Origin: Conus ventricosus
Taxonomy: Eukaryota; Mollusca; Gastropoda; Neogastropoda; Conidae
Length of the DNA stretch: 30,000 nt
Assembly (NCBI GenBank): GCA_018398815.1
Contig: CM031595.1
Coordinates: 44,406,901 to 44,436,900 of the forward strand
Direction: 5' to 3'
The number at the start of each line of letters is the position of its first letter. The stretch's first letter is position 1. The position numbers and the translations under genes were made by a program. The notes beneath the pieces are model-generated. The model saw only the letters and a list, made by a program, of their open reading frames with translations, had not been told where the DNA came from and searched no databases. Shown piece after piece: positions 19,672-29,333 of this stretch.

Positions 19672-19685
19672 TCATGACGTCATGA
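19672..19685. promoter_or_regulatory. Palindromic CRE-like site in the transposon 5' region
   Basis: TCATGACGTCATGA is a perfect 14-bp palindrome containing the CREB/ATF octamer TGACGTCA. It lies about 95 bases upstream of the TATA box, a typical position for an upstream promoter element. Binding is inferred from the consensus only. Confidence 0.45.
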
Positions 19686-19802
19686 ACCCAACTGTGCCTG
19701 TCAATACAGATCGTCGCAATACAACATATGCGTGCTAGGTTGCATGCCTCGTGCATAATTCACATTATTTTGGCTGAGGTGACATTTTTCGGGGACGAAA
19801 TG

Positions 19803-19832
19803 GGGATTGCGTTTTCATTGCCTCTCAGTATA
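19803..19832 (-). repeat. Right terminal inverted repeat
   Basis: Read on the minus strand it begins TATACTGAGAGGCAATGAAA, matching the left repeat at 28 of 30 positions. Similarity stops just inside, so this is a short-TIR member rather than a long-TIR Tc1 such as those with 200-bp ends. Confidence 0.97.
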
Positions 19833-19834
19833 TA

Positions 19835-21320
19835 ATGATAGCCAGCCAATGACAGTGCCTAATATGGCTTCACTGATGACAGTCATCCAGCGATCATTCT
19901 GGCTTCCCTTATCCAAGTCATCCAGTGATGGTGTATAATTTGACTTCGCTGATCATCATCGAGTGATGATGTATAATTTGTCTTCGCTGTTCATTGCCTT
20001 CCTGTGATGATTTACAATATGGCATCACTAATCATAGTAATCCAATGGTGATATACAATATGGTATCACTAATCATAGTCATCCAGTGATGATGTACAGT
20101 ATGGCATCACTAATCATAGTCATCCAGTGATGATGTACAATATGGCATCACTTATCATAGTCATCCAGTGATGATGTACAGTATGGCATCACTAATCATA
20201 GTCATCCAGTGATGATGTACAATATTGCATCACTTATCATAGTCATCCAGTGATGATGTACAGTATGGCATCACTAATCATAGTCATCCAGTGATGATGT
20301 ACAATATGGCATTACTAATCATAGTCATCCAGTGATGATGTACAATATGGCATTACTAATCATAGTCATCCAGTGATGATGTACAATATGGCATCACTAA
20401 TCATAGTCATCCAGTGATGATGTACAATATGGCATCACTAATCATAGTCATCCTGTGATGATGTACAATATGGCATCACTAATCATAGTCATCCAGTGAT
20501 GATGTACAATATGGCATTACTAATCATAGTCATCCAGTGATTATGTACAATATGGCATCACTAATCATAGCCATCCAGTGATGATGTACAATATGGCATC
20601 ACTAATCATAGTCATCCTGTGATGATTAGTCATCCAGTGATGATGTACAATATGGCATCACTAATCATAGTCATCCAGTGATGATGTACAATATGGCATC
20701 ACTAATCATAGTCATCCTATGATGATGTACAATATAGCATCACTAATCATAGCCATCCTGTGATGATGTACAATATGGCATCACTAATCATAGTCATCCT
20801 GTGTTGATGTACAATATGGCATCACTAATAGTCATCCTATGATGATGTACAATATAGCATCACTAATCATAGTCATCCAGTGATGATGTACAATATAGCA
20901 TCACTAATCATAGTCATCCAGTGATGATGTACAATATGGCATCACTAATCATAGTCATCCTGTGATGATGTACAATATGGCATCACTAAGCACAGTCATC
21001 CAGTGATGATGTACAATATGGCATCACTAATCATAGCCATCCTGTGATGATGTACAATATGGCATCACTAATCATAGTCATCCTGTGTTTATGTACAATA
21101 TGCATCACTAATCATAGTCATCCTGTGATGATGTACAATCATAGTCATCCTGTGATGATGTACAATATGGCATCACTAATCGTAGTCATTTAATGATGGT
21201 GTACAATATGGCATCACTAATCACAGTCATCCTGTGATGATGTGTAATATGGCTTCACTAATTAATTATATGCAATGATGATGTACAGTATGGCTTTACT
21301 GGTCATGATCATCATGAGGT
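19835..21320 (+). repeat. 41-bp satellite array, type B, about 35 monomers
   Basis: Monomer: GATGATGTACAATATGGCAT then CACTAATCATAGTCATCCAGT. Copies at 19835-20030 and after about 21180 are diverged; the centre is nearly uniform, with recurrent variants (CCTGTG for CCAGTG, TACAGT for TACAAT, ATTACT for ATCACT). Shortened monomers occur near 20625 and 21135. The consensus has a perfect 7-bp dyad, AGTGATG...CATCACT, with a 13-base loop. Aligned without gaps to the type A monomer it matches at roughly two thirds of 41 positions, with shared blocks TCACT, CATAGT and GATGT, so A and B are sister subfamilies. Confidence 0.97.
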
Positions 21321-22074
21321 GATAACATAATTATTAGTGTTGTTATCGAATTGTGTGCAGCACAGACGTCTTATCAAATTAACATCGAAATTGTGCAGAA
21401 TGTTCTCCAGTCTGCAGTTGGCAAGCTTCTGTAAGTGACTGTTAAATTTGAACCCGCCCCCACCCGCCCCCCGCCCCCCTCAAACTGTTAATTTAGTCTA
21501 TAATTATGATCCTTCCTTCCTCTTATCTTCTAAGAAGACTCAAAGCGTGCGCTAACCTCATCTCTTCTCTCCCCCCCCCCCCCTTTCCCCCCCAACTCCT
21601 CCATGAAGCAGGATAGAGCCATACCCAAACCTGCCCTCCCTCGCTGTGGCGGGGAGAAAGTGGAGAAGACAGATCTTGTGTGCTAAAATGATCATGTGTG
21701 CTAAAAGCCCCAAAGCCGCTGTGTTCTGATTACACCTTTCCTCTGCGCTGTTCGTGTCTACATGAGCATTTTCCTTTCGGATACAAAACGAGCTCCATAT
21801 TGTTTGTGATTCCTCTCTCCCACAGACATGGAAAGTTAAAGTACATGGCTTCGCTCTAAACTGTGACAGCGAGAGTCCCAAACCTGTTGCCCCCCCCCCC
21901 CCCCTCCCCCCATTATATTTGGGCTCATCTTGCTCTATGTTCTTTCTGCCGTGTTGTTTCCTTACCTCCCTATCTCCACCCCCTCCTTCCTTCCACGATC
22001 ATATCCGATCCACATGTTTGTGTCTCACGCTGCTTGTTTGAACATCCCTCCCCCTCAGAACACACAAAACAAGC
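21321..22074. other. Unique sequence with C runs, no gene recognised
   Basis: C-rich at about 21451-21478, C runs at about 21570-21582 and 21890-21910. The minus frame at 21558-21881 (107 residues) shows no domain and runs through the C run. No RNA gene seen. Confidence 0.55.
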
Positions 22075-22094
22075 ACACACGCACACGTGCGCGC

Positions 22095-22155
<61 letters not shown>

Positions 22156-22166
22156 ACACACACACA

Positions 22167-22213
<47 letters not shown>
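22075..22213. repeat. (GC)n-(AC)n compound microsatellite
   Basis: Alternating GCGCGTGCGC at about 22085-22107, followed by (AC)n with three CCAC interruptions up to 22213. Confidence 0.95.
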
Positions 22214-22216
<3 letters not shown>

Positions 22217-22688
22217 CGCACACCAAGGTTTGTTCTGTCGGCGTTCTTGGCGCCAGCAGTTTAGAAGGAATTAGCTTATCAAGGTCAGATCGCTGCAATA
22301 CCACCTATCGCAGGCGACCCGGCATTTGAATGATGCAAGTTTTGCATGCTTGATTTTGCAGAGGTAGGGCTGCTCTTTCTCTCTCTCTCTCTCTTTCTCT
22401 CTCTCCCTCTCTCTCTCCCCCTCTCTCTCTTCCCTCCCCCTCTCTCTCTCTGACGTATCCATGTTTATGTCGACCACTCCCATTTATACTTGTTTCTCAT
22501 ATATTTTCTGTTCATATTTTGTAGACTAGAGTGTATAGTATTTGTGTGTGTTTTTTCCCTTATCCTTTCGTTTATTTGGTGTGTGTTTTCTTCTTTATTT
22601 TCTACAAGTTCTCCCGTGGGCTCGCCTTTTATCTCAACGGCTATCACTCAGCCCCTTCCATTCTTCACACACTCCTCCTCCTCCGCTC
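22214..22688. other. Unique spacer containing a pyrimidine tract
   Basis: Interrupted (CT)n at about 22374-22452; otherwise T-rich unique sequence with no gene recognised. Confidence 0.65.
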
Positions 22689-22689
22689 T

Positions 22690-22784
<95 letters not shown>

Positions 22785-22826
22785 GTCTCTCTCTGTCATG
22801 TGGTTGCTCCCTCTCTCTCTCTCTGT
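22689..22826. repeat. Long (CT)n microsatellite
   Basis: About 90 bases of uninterrupted CT (22689-22780), then CTGTCTGTCTC and a second short CT run at about 22808-22824. One of the longest pure dinucleotide runs here. Confidence 0.96.
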
Positions 22827-23307
22827 CCCGTGGCTGCTAAACTGCTGTTGTTATCTTTGCAATCAATCTTTCCTTTGTGTGCGTGTGTCGGTCTCTTTCT
22901 ACACTCTGTCAAACCGTTTGTATTAATGTGTCGGTGAGAATGGATTGACGTCGCAGTGTGTGCATGTGCTCGGCTGCTGACATAGACGGACAGACTTTCA
23001 CCGGCTTTGACTGGCCTGAAAAAGAAACAATCTATATATGTAGTGTCTCCCTGATGAGTGCGATCCAGTGGATGAAAGGCCTAGGAGCAGGCATCAAAAA
23101 TAGATCTGCCTTCGAGAGGGATCACGATGGTTCGCTTATGCAGCTAGTGAAGGGTTTTCGTAATTATAATATATTTTCTTAATTTTACGTTCCCATTTTC
23201 TTCATCTTCAACCCGCAGCCCCACCGCCCTCCCCATTTTTGTTTTTTGTTTGTTAGTTCAAATCTTTGCCAAGTCATTACTATAAGGATGGAAGAATTTG
23301 TTAGCCT

Positions 23308-23308
<1 letters not shown>
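22827..23308. other. Unique sequence, no gene recognised
   Basis: A + frame at 22958-23182 encodes 74 non-repetitive residues (MCMCSAADIDGQTFTGFDWP at the start), which I cannot assign to any family. No splice signals of note. Confidence 0.5.
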
Positions 23309-23353
<45 letters not shown>

Positions 23354-23378
23354 TGCGTGTGTGTGTGTGTGTGTGTAA
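23309..23378. repeat. (GA)n-(GT)n compound microsatellite
   Basis: GA run with one GGAGAG break, then GTGCGTGTGT up to about 23378. Confidence 0.94.
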
Positions 23379-23483
23379 ATTTGAACGGAGCTATTTGACT
23401 GTACAGGGTTCCTGAGGAAGCCTTTTGACAGGCGAAAGCTTGAAAAAAAAATTGAACTCCATGGGCGGTGTGACGACTTATTA

Positions 23484-23564
23484 TTCATCACCATATATAG
23501 ATATAGATATATATGTATATATAAATACGAGTACAGCAGTCACAACTTTACTTTTTATATATAC

Positions 23565-23616
<52 letters not shown>

Positions 23617-23645
23617 CTGTATGTGTGTGTGAGTGAGTGAGTGTG
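23484..23645. repeat. (GATA)/(TA)n and (GT)n compound region
   Basis: ATATAGATATAGATATATA-type sequence at about 23494-23527, (TA)n words again near 23555-23568, then (GT)n at about 23568-23612 and GTGAGTGAGTGA tetramers at about 23629-23643. Confidence 0.9.
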
Positions 23646-24600
23646 GGGAAGAAAGGGTATATGTGAGGATGGGTAGATAGCAATGCGGTTGGAATTGCTC
23701 ACGTATATACGCGCGCATGTGTTTGTATATATGTCTGCGTGCTGGTAGACGCGTGCACGTATGTGTACATGGCTCACGTGTTTCGTGCCTTGGAAACTCG
23801 CTGACTCCATCTGTGTGATCCTGTCCATGTCTGTCTCGTGTCCTTCACTTTTTCTGTCTGAAGGGATGGGACATGGGAGTGGGCTCAGAACTTTGTCCGT
23901 CTATTTTGTTCTTGCCGTCTGACCTTTCATCTGTCTCTGTGAGCACAAAGAATATCAAAGTCAGTGTAACTCCATGTTTCTTTTTTTTTCTTTTTCTTTT
24001 TAACTTTTTTGTCTTGTCTTGATAAAGACGATGGCATCATCATCATCACCATCATCATCGTCATCATCATCATCATCTGTTCTCTTCTCTCTCTCTCTCT
24101 GTCTGTGTGTCTGTCTCTGTCTCATATGCGTGTGAAAATGTTGCCACCACCACCTCTCACCCTTATATTGTGACACAAAGCTAGTTTACCTAAAAATTCT
24201 CTCTGTCTGTCTCTCCCTCTCTCTCTCTCTCACCCCCCCCACCCCCCCCCCCCCATCTCTCCCCATACCCTCAACCCTCACCGCGCGTTTCCTAGTTAAA
24301 TCACAGGATTTTCTCGGTGGGTTTAAAAAGTTATTTAGCCATCAGCTTGCCACTGTAAATACAACTATACGCAACGTGGAACTGGATTGTTTGCAAATCT
24401 TTATGTCCGCACGGTCCTGTCTTGTTGAAATGACAAACGACGTGGATGCAGAGCAAGTGACAAAAACGTGTCTGTGAAGTGGACCCATGTCATTTATGGA
24501 TGGAGTCACTCACGTTTCTCCGTGACATGATGAACGCGGTGTGTTGACATGACTGTGACCGTGGGACAGCCGGATTCCTCAGCTGCAGATGTTTCAGGCA
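23646..24600. other. Unique sequence with short simple repeats
   Basis: T/C-rich sequence at about 23978-24010, ATC triplets at about 24035-24077, (CT)n at about 24085-24100 and 24210-24230, and a C run interrupted by A at about 24232-24254. No gene recognised. Confidence 0.6.
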
Positions 24601-24619
24601 ACACAACCGTGGGTCGCTT

Positions 24620-24832
24620 AAGACGTGAAACTGTTGGATAAGCCGAACTTTGGATTAGTGAAATCTCTACGTTAATTAAGTGAAGCGATCGGACAAGTGA
24701 AACTTCTTTGAAGACTGAAGCTTTTGGGTAAATGAAATATCTGGATAAGTGAATTTTTGCATAAGTGAAACTTTCGCATTACAAAAACTTGCAATAGCGA
24801 CACTTTTTCTGAAGTGAACCTTTTTTTTTTTT
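24620..24832 (+). repeat. Degenerate short tandem repeat (GATAAGTGAAACTT-like)
   Basis: Variants of GGATAAGTGAAACTTT recur every 18-27 bases: GTGAAACTGTTGGATAAG, TTAGTGAAATCT, TTAAGTGAAGCG, ACAAGTGAAACTTC, GGTAAATGAAATAT, GGATAAGTGAATTT, CATAAGTGAAACTTT, TGAAGTGAACC. An old minisatellite with spacing no longer regular. The overlapping minus frames with KSFSLQRSF-like repeats reflect this. Confidence 0.7.
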
Positions 24833-25364
24833 CGGCGAGAGTTAAGCTTCTTTGACAAAACATTTTCTTTCAACACAATGACTGATCACTAGCTGCTTAG
24901 CGAAACTGCTAAAATGCCACATAACTATGATTTAAGCTGGACTAAAAGCCACCAGAACGTGTCTCTGATTTAGTCACTTTCATGCTGAACGTCCCGATCC
25001 CACCGAATTTGAAAGGGCGAATGGGGAGAACTGTCTCAGGAGGACGGCGGGAAGTGACCTCACACTTTACTGAAACCACCAGAACGACAACACGTTATTT
25101 GCAGAGAAAATGGCAACAGCTTTAATATCGACCGTCTACGGAATGTGAACTCAGAATCAGAACTTCGTGTTGCAAGGCCCATCCATTTCAGGCGGGGGCC
25201 GCCGAAATGAGCGTGCAGCGCGGTGTGTTCTGCATGGTTGCGTATGACTTTGTATTGCATCGTGTTCGTTCTTCGTTGCAGCACACTTCTCTGTGAGGAA
25301 TTCGGGTTGCTTCGCCTGGGGCAAGCGCGTTGCCGTAGCTGGCCTACAGCGCCAAACATGATTT
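24833..25364. other. Unique sequence, no gene recognised
   Basis: Moderately GC-balanced, non-repetitive. The minus frame at 25060-25359 (99 residues) has no identifiable domain. Confidence 0.5.
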
Positions 25365-25378
25365 AGTGTGTGTGCGTG

Positions 25379-25410
<32 letters not shown>

Positions 25411-25524
25411 TGTGCGTGTGTGTGTGTGTGTACGCGCGCGCGCGCGCGCGCGGTGTGTGTGTGTGTGTGTGTGTGCATACGTGCGTGTATGTGTGTGTAT
25501 GTGTGCGTGCGTGTGTGTGTGTGA
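25365..25524. repeat. (GT)n/(GTGC)n/(GC)n compound microsatellite
   Basis: GT runs, GTGCGTGCGTGC tetramers, a pure alternating CG run at about 25433-25452, then GT with ATACGTGC interruptions. A strong candidate for Z-DNA. Confidence 0.94.
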
Positions 25525-25820
25525 GTTTAACGTAAGCTAAGTGCATGGTGCACACTTGGACAAGGTCTTAACCGACTCTTCCGATATGTTATTATTGGAG
25601 ATGTCGGAAGAACTCGCTTCCGGAAGGGTGGGACAACCCGATTCGCCCTTTCCCGTTTCGTTCCGTGTCATTCGTCCAACCGCTGTTTTGGGTGTCGTTT
25701 CTTCCTGTTAGGCATGGCGGTATTCGATTAGGAACACAGTTATGTGTGTATGTACACGTGCGTGTCGTGTGTGGAGGACTCAGTTTGGTAATGATAGTAA
25801 CAAGAAAAATAACAATAACA

Positions 25821-25920
25821 GCAACAATGATAAATAATGATGGTAAGAATAATAACAATGAACATTAAGAGCAACAATGATAAATAATGATAGTAAGAAT
25901 AATAACAATGGACATTTAAG
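25821..25920 (+). repeat. 50-bp AT-rich tandem duplication
   Basis: GCAACAATGATAAATAATGA occurs at 25821 and 25871. The 50-bp copies differ at only a few positions (GG/AG, GAACATTAAG/GGACATTTAAG). It lies in an AAT/AAC-rich context. Confidence 0.9.
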
Positions 25921-26064
25921 GCATAAGTCATAAATGTGTCCTCAGCGCTTCAAACAACAGAAATGCAAATAAGACAACACAAATACGCAGACCAATCAGC
26001 ACAGGCGTCAAAATGCGTTTATCCGGTTATGCAGTAATAAATGCACACCCCACTACCATGCCCA

Positions 26065-26069
<5 letters not shown>

Positions 26070-26137
<68 letters not shown>
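26070..26137. repeat. (CT)n-(AC)n microsatellite
   Basis: Short CT run followed by about 62 bases of uninterrupted AC. Confidence 0.96.
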
Positions 26138-26139
<2 letters not shown>

Positions 26140-26455
26140 CGCAGCAGCTGGTAATGGGAGATGAATGGACATCAGTTAGGATGTGAAGAGAGTAATTTGA
26201 AGAGGGTTTGAAGGATGACAAGAGAATCGGAACTGCGGAATGAGAGAGGGAGTTGGGTTTTTTTCCCCCTTGAGGATGGGGCCTGGAAAGAAAATGAACG
26301 TTGGCCAGCGGTCTTGGTGCGAAAGCGAGGGATGCGGCGGAGATGAGAATGAGAATCCGATCAGGACTGCAACAGGCGTGATGATGTTCGCAGATGAAGA
26401 AGATCAGCAAGGTAGAAAGGAACCAAACCATCAGAAGCACAGTCACTTCGTTTTG
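26138..26455. other. Unique spacer left of the SINE
   Basis: Nothing recognised. A + frame at 26240-26734 runs on into the SINE and is therefore not a gene. Confidence 0.5.
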
Positions 26456-26467
26456 GGATGGGGAGAT

Positions 26468-26851
26468 TTTCTTTCTTTCTTTCTGCGTACGCAGGCTGAT
26501 ACTCCTGCGGACACTGTCTGTATAGACAGGCAGTGGAGTTTTGTGTGTATGACCGTTTTTGATCCCGCCATTAAGGCAGCCATAGTCCATCTTCGGGGAA
26601 GGTGCATGCTGTGTGTAACGTGTCATCCATACAAACGGCCAAACTGGCCTTCTCTTCCGAAAGTTGGTGATGGGATTTTACGTGTGTGTGCAAGGTGTTG
26701 GGCGTGCGTTCACACACGGAGCCTCGGTTTATAGTCTCATTCGAAGGACTGTATGGGGAATGGAGTCAGAACCAATGTTAACTCCGAGGGAAAAATCCCC
26801 CTGTACCGAAATTCGAACCCGCAACCCCAGGATCACTGGTCCGGCGCTCTA
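26468..26851 (-). mobile_element. tRNA-derived SINE with target-site duplication
   Basis: The 384-bp insert is bounded by GGATGGGGAGAT at 26456-26467 and 26852-26863, a 12-bp target-site duplication. On the minus strand it opens with a tRNA-like section starting AGAGCGCCGGACCAGTGATC and carries a pol III B box, GGTTCGAATTTC (complement of 26808-26819). The middle holds GAATGAGACTATAAACCGAG (complement of about 26725-26744), then a CACGTAAAATCCCAT segment (complement of about 26667-26681). The 3' part contains CGGTCATACACACAAAACTC and a stem formed by ACTG..TGTCT/AGACA..CAGT, and ends in a (GAAA)n-type tail (complement of 26469-26484). I recall the central and 3' motifs from molluscan SINEs, including the MetaSINE-type group; subfamily is not assigned. 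The tRNA head starts after the expected A box, so this copy is slightly 5'-truncated and probably silent. Confidence 0.88.
26808..26819 (-). promoter_or_regulatory. RNA polymerase III B box of the SINE
   Basis: GGTTCGAATTTC fits the GGTTCGANTCC consensus at all but one of the informative positions. It sits at the T-arm position of the tRNA-related head. The partner A box is missing because of 5' truncation. Confidence 0.75.
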
Positions 26852-26960
26852 GGATGGGGAGATGAAAATATAAGAGGTAACAAAGACGAAGTTTAAACAA
26901 TTTCGTTTTTAATTTAGCTTCCGTCCGTTGAGAACCCGCTTCATCCTCGTTGCAAACAAG

Positions 26961-27026
<66 letters not shown>

Positions 27027-27030
27027 TGTT
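26961..27030. repeat. (AT)n-(GT)n microsatellite
   Basis: About 27 bases of (AT)n joined directly to (GT)n with a GGTGTG break, a common compound arising by TA-to-TG transition within a run. Confidence 0.95.
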
Positions 27031-27430
27031 GTCTTTATAAGCGGTAAGTCAAAAGGAAGTTAAGTGACGGTCAGCCTTTATTTTCTCTCCTATACCAGAA
27101 GTAGTCACATCATATTATCGGATGACGAAGCGCATAGAATGTTCACAGTCACATTTGACGATGTAGAGGGAAAACAGCGTAGCCTGGCCATAGATCAGCT
27201 TCAGTAGTGGAGGCAGCAAATCAAATCATAGGACAAAGAAAACGGTTTGGGAACGAGGTGTTAGTGTGAGGGCGGATACTTTGAACCGTAATTGGAATCC
27301 TAGACGCTAACTGCACAGCTTGCGACAAATGAAGGCTGCAGACGTAGCAAATTTCAGGGCTCGACGGGCTGAACCACGCTGTTTCAAACATTCGCTGGAC
27401 CTGTCCCCTACACTGCGAGCGGATAGTTGG
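27031..27430. other. Unique sequence, no gene recognised
   Basis: Non-repetitive, and neither strand shows a convincing coding or RNA feature. The minus frame at 27221-27547 extends into the following (AC)n. Confidence 0.5.
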
Positions 27431-27439
27431 CATCACACA

Positions 27440-27482
<43 letters not shown>

Positions 27483-27589
27483 CACGCACGCGCGCGCGCA
27501 CACACACACACACACACAGAAACATACACACATCCATTCACACTCATTCACACAGACAGACCCACACGCACACATATTGTATTTATCTG

Positions 27590-27620
<31 letters not shown>

Positions 27621-27672
27621 GTCTATCTGTCCATCCGTCTTGTCTGTCTGTCTGTCTGTCTGTCTATCTGTA
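27431..27672. repeat. (AC)n/(GC)n and (TCTA)n/(TCTG)n compound microsatellite
   Basis: (AC)n with a GCGCGCGC island at about 27490-27500, ACAGAC words, then tetranucleotides TCTA at about 27588-27620 and TCTG at about 27640-27665. Confidence 0.94.
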
Positions 27673-27920
27673 TTGTCAGTTGCAATCTATGATATACATA
27701 CAAAATCACCCAACAGTCTTTCAAGAGTGATCAACGTAAACTCAGCAGCATCTTTACAAGAGAACATTACTTTCGCTCCAGCCATTAAAAAAACGGCGGG
27801 TTCAGAATACAGCAAAGATAAAACGAGCACCTGCAAAAGGACAGTGCATAAAATGAAATATACCGCGCGAAATGCCAGCTGAAATGGCCCGAGTGTGTCA
27901 TGGCAGTTACCATGGCGGCA
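27673..27920. other. Unique spacer
   Basis: No gene or repeat recognised; the frame at 27427-27882 gains length only from the microsatellite to its left. Confidence 0.5.
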
Positions 27921-27996
27921 TCGGTGGGATAAACACGTAGGATGTCAGCATATCCTCACAGTCACACACACACACACACATACACGCACACACGCA

Positions 27997-28049
<53 letters not shown>

Positions 28050-28128
28050 AGCTCACAACACACACACACACACACACTCGCACACATCACACACACCCAC
28101 CCCCCCCCCCCCCCCCCGCACACATACA

Positions 28129-28162
<34 letters not shown>

Positions 28163-28164
28163 AG

Positions 28165-28237
<73 letters not shown>

Positions 28238-28310
28238 ACCAACATGCACGACAGCACGTGCGCAAACGCACGCGCGCGCAAAGAGGCCATATTCACTGAT
28301 GCGGACTAAC
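27921..28310 (+). repeat. Microsatellite-cored repeat unit, copy 1
   Basis: Left flank 27921-27963 begins TCGGTGGGATAAACACGTAG. The core is a long (AC)n with C-run (about 28099-28117), GCGC and CTCTCT interruptions, 27964-28284. Right flank 28285-28310 reads GGCCATATTCACTGATGCGG. The same two flanks bracket a different microsatellite 470 bases downstream. Confidence 0.88.
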
Positions 28311-28390
28311 ACACACACAGAGACGCATGTACACGCACCCGCGCGCACACGATATCTGGTTTCTTACCATTTGCCAGTTGTGTTTGCCGA

Positions 28391-28585
<195 letters not shown>

Positions 28586-28710
28586 AAACGATTGGACAAC
28601 TTAATGATCTGGAACATTTTTTGTTTCATTCACACTCAAAATAAACCAAAATGTCGCCATCACCACTATCAAAGACAAAAAGAAGAAAGCACGCACGAGC
28701 GTGCGCATGC

Positions 28711-28712
28711 AT

Positions 28713-28792
<80 letters not shown>
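28711..28792. repeat. (ACAG)n-(AC)n microsatellite
   Basis: Seven or so ACAG tetramers followed by about 50 bases of AC, forming the left boundary of copy 2 of the 262-bp dispersed repeat. Confidence 0.95.
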
Positions 28793-28796
<4 letters not shown>

Positions 28797-29062
28797 CCAA
28801 TGTGCATAGCCAAAATCGCAGTGCGAAGTACTAATGAGGCCTGATGTCTGTATAGCCGACTAAGCCACAATGCGAAGCACTTCAGAGGCCTGATACAGTG
28901 TATTTATAGCATAGTGGGTCACAGTGCAAAGTTCAATAGTGCCACATGAATGGGCAGGGGTGACGTGGGAGAAGGAGAGATTGACTGATTGATTGATTGA
29001 TTAAAAAGACCGATCGACTGATTGAAGACAGGATTGATTGGCTTTTCATTGATTTGTTGATT
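28793..29062 (+). mobile_element. 262-bp microsatellite-bounded dispersed repeat, copy 2 (270 bp)
   Basis: Same orientation and boundaries as the copy at 14209-14470: starts AGAGCCAATG immediately after (AC)n and ends TTGATTTGTTGATT immediately before (AC)n. It has two extra GATT tetramers (four against two), explaining the 8-bp length difference. The remaining differences are about 13 substitutions. Microsatellite junctions at the same bases on both sides in both copies show that the unit is defined by those ends. Confidence 0.85.
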
Positions 29063-29154
29063 ACACACACACACACACACACACACACCCCCAACACACA
29101 CACACACACACACACAAAACACTAACTAAACCATTTACTATCAATTAACATATG

Positions 29155-29193
<39 letters not shown>

Positions 29194-29217
29194 CACACAC
29201 ACACACACCACTAACAC

Positions 29218-29274
<57 letters not shown>

Positions 29275-29284
29275 CACACACACA

Positions 29285-29330
<46 letters not shown>
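29063..29330. repeat. (AC)n compound microsatellite
   Basis: AC tracts broken by CCCCCAAC, ACTAACTAAACC, a short unique island at about 29117-29158, and ACTAAC words. It forms the right boundary of the dispersed repeat. Confidence 0.94.

Positions 29331-29333
<3 letters not shown>

Larger units (their letters stand above)
18328..19834 (-). mobile_element. Tc1/mariner (DD34E) DNA transposon, near full length
   Basis: The element runs 18330-19832 (1,503 bp), bounded by 30-bp terminal inverted repeats and a TA target duplication (18328-18329 and 19833-19834; because the ends read TATATA the exact TA cannot be assigned). It carries one transposase on the minus strand with a TATA box upstream and an AATAAA downstream, so it has the complete architecture of a Tc1 element. 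It is inserted in degenerate 41-bp satellite monomers. One frame break in the transposase means this copy is probably non-autonomous, but the rest is so well preserved that the family was active recently. A sequencing error at the G-rich break site would make it intact. Confidence 0.96.

Noticed and set aside
16930..21320. CRISPR-like regular array
   Set aside because: The 41-bp units are head-to-tail with no unique spacers, and the context is eukaryotic; these are satellite arrays.
22958..23182. 74-residue + strand frame, possible exon
   Set aside because: Non-repetitive but without recognisable homology or clear splice acceptor/donor pair; too short to support.
26240..26734. 164-residue + strand frame
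   Set aside because: It crosses the SINE target-site duplication and runs antisense through the SINE, so it cannot be an ancient gene.
26805..26851. Functional tRNA gene on the minus strand
   Set aside because: Only the anticodon-to-T-arm portion is present, with no acceptor stem or A box, and it is fused to SINE sequence.
27898..27918. Second X-box-like site (GTTACCATGGCGGC)
   Set aside because: Only the left half fits the RFX consensus; the right half site is GGCGGC instead of RGYAAC.
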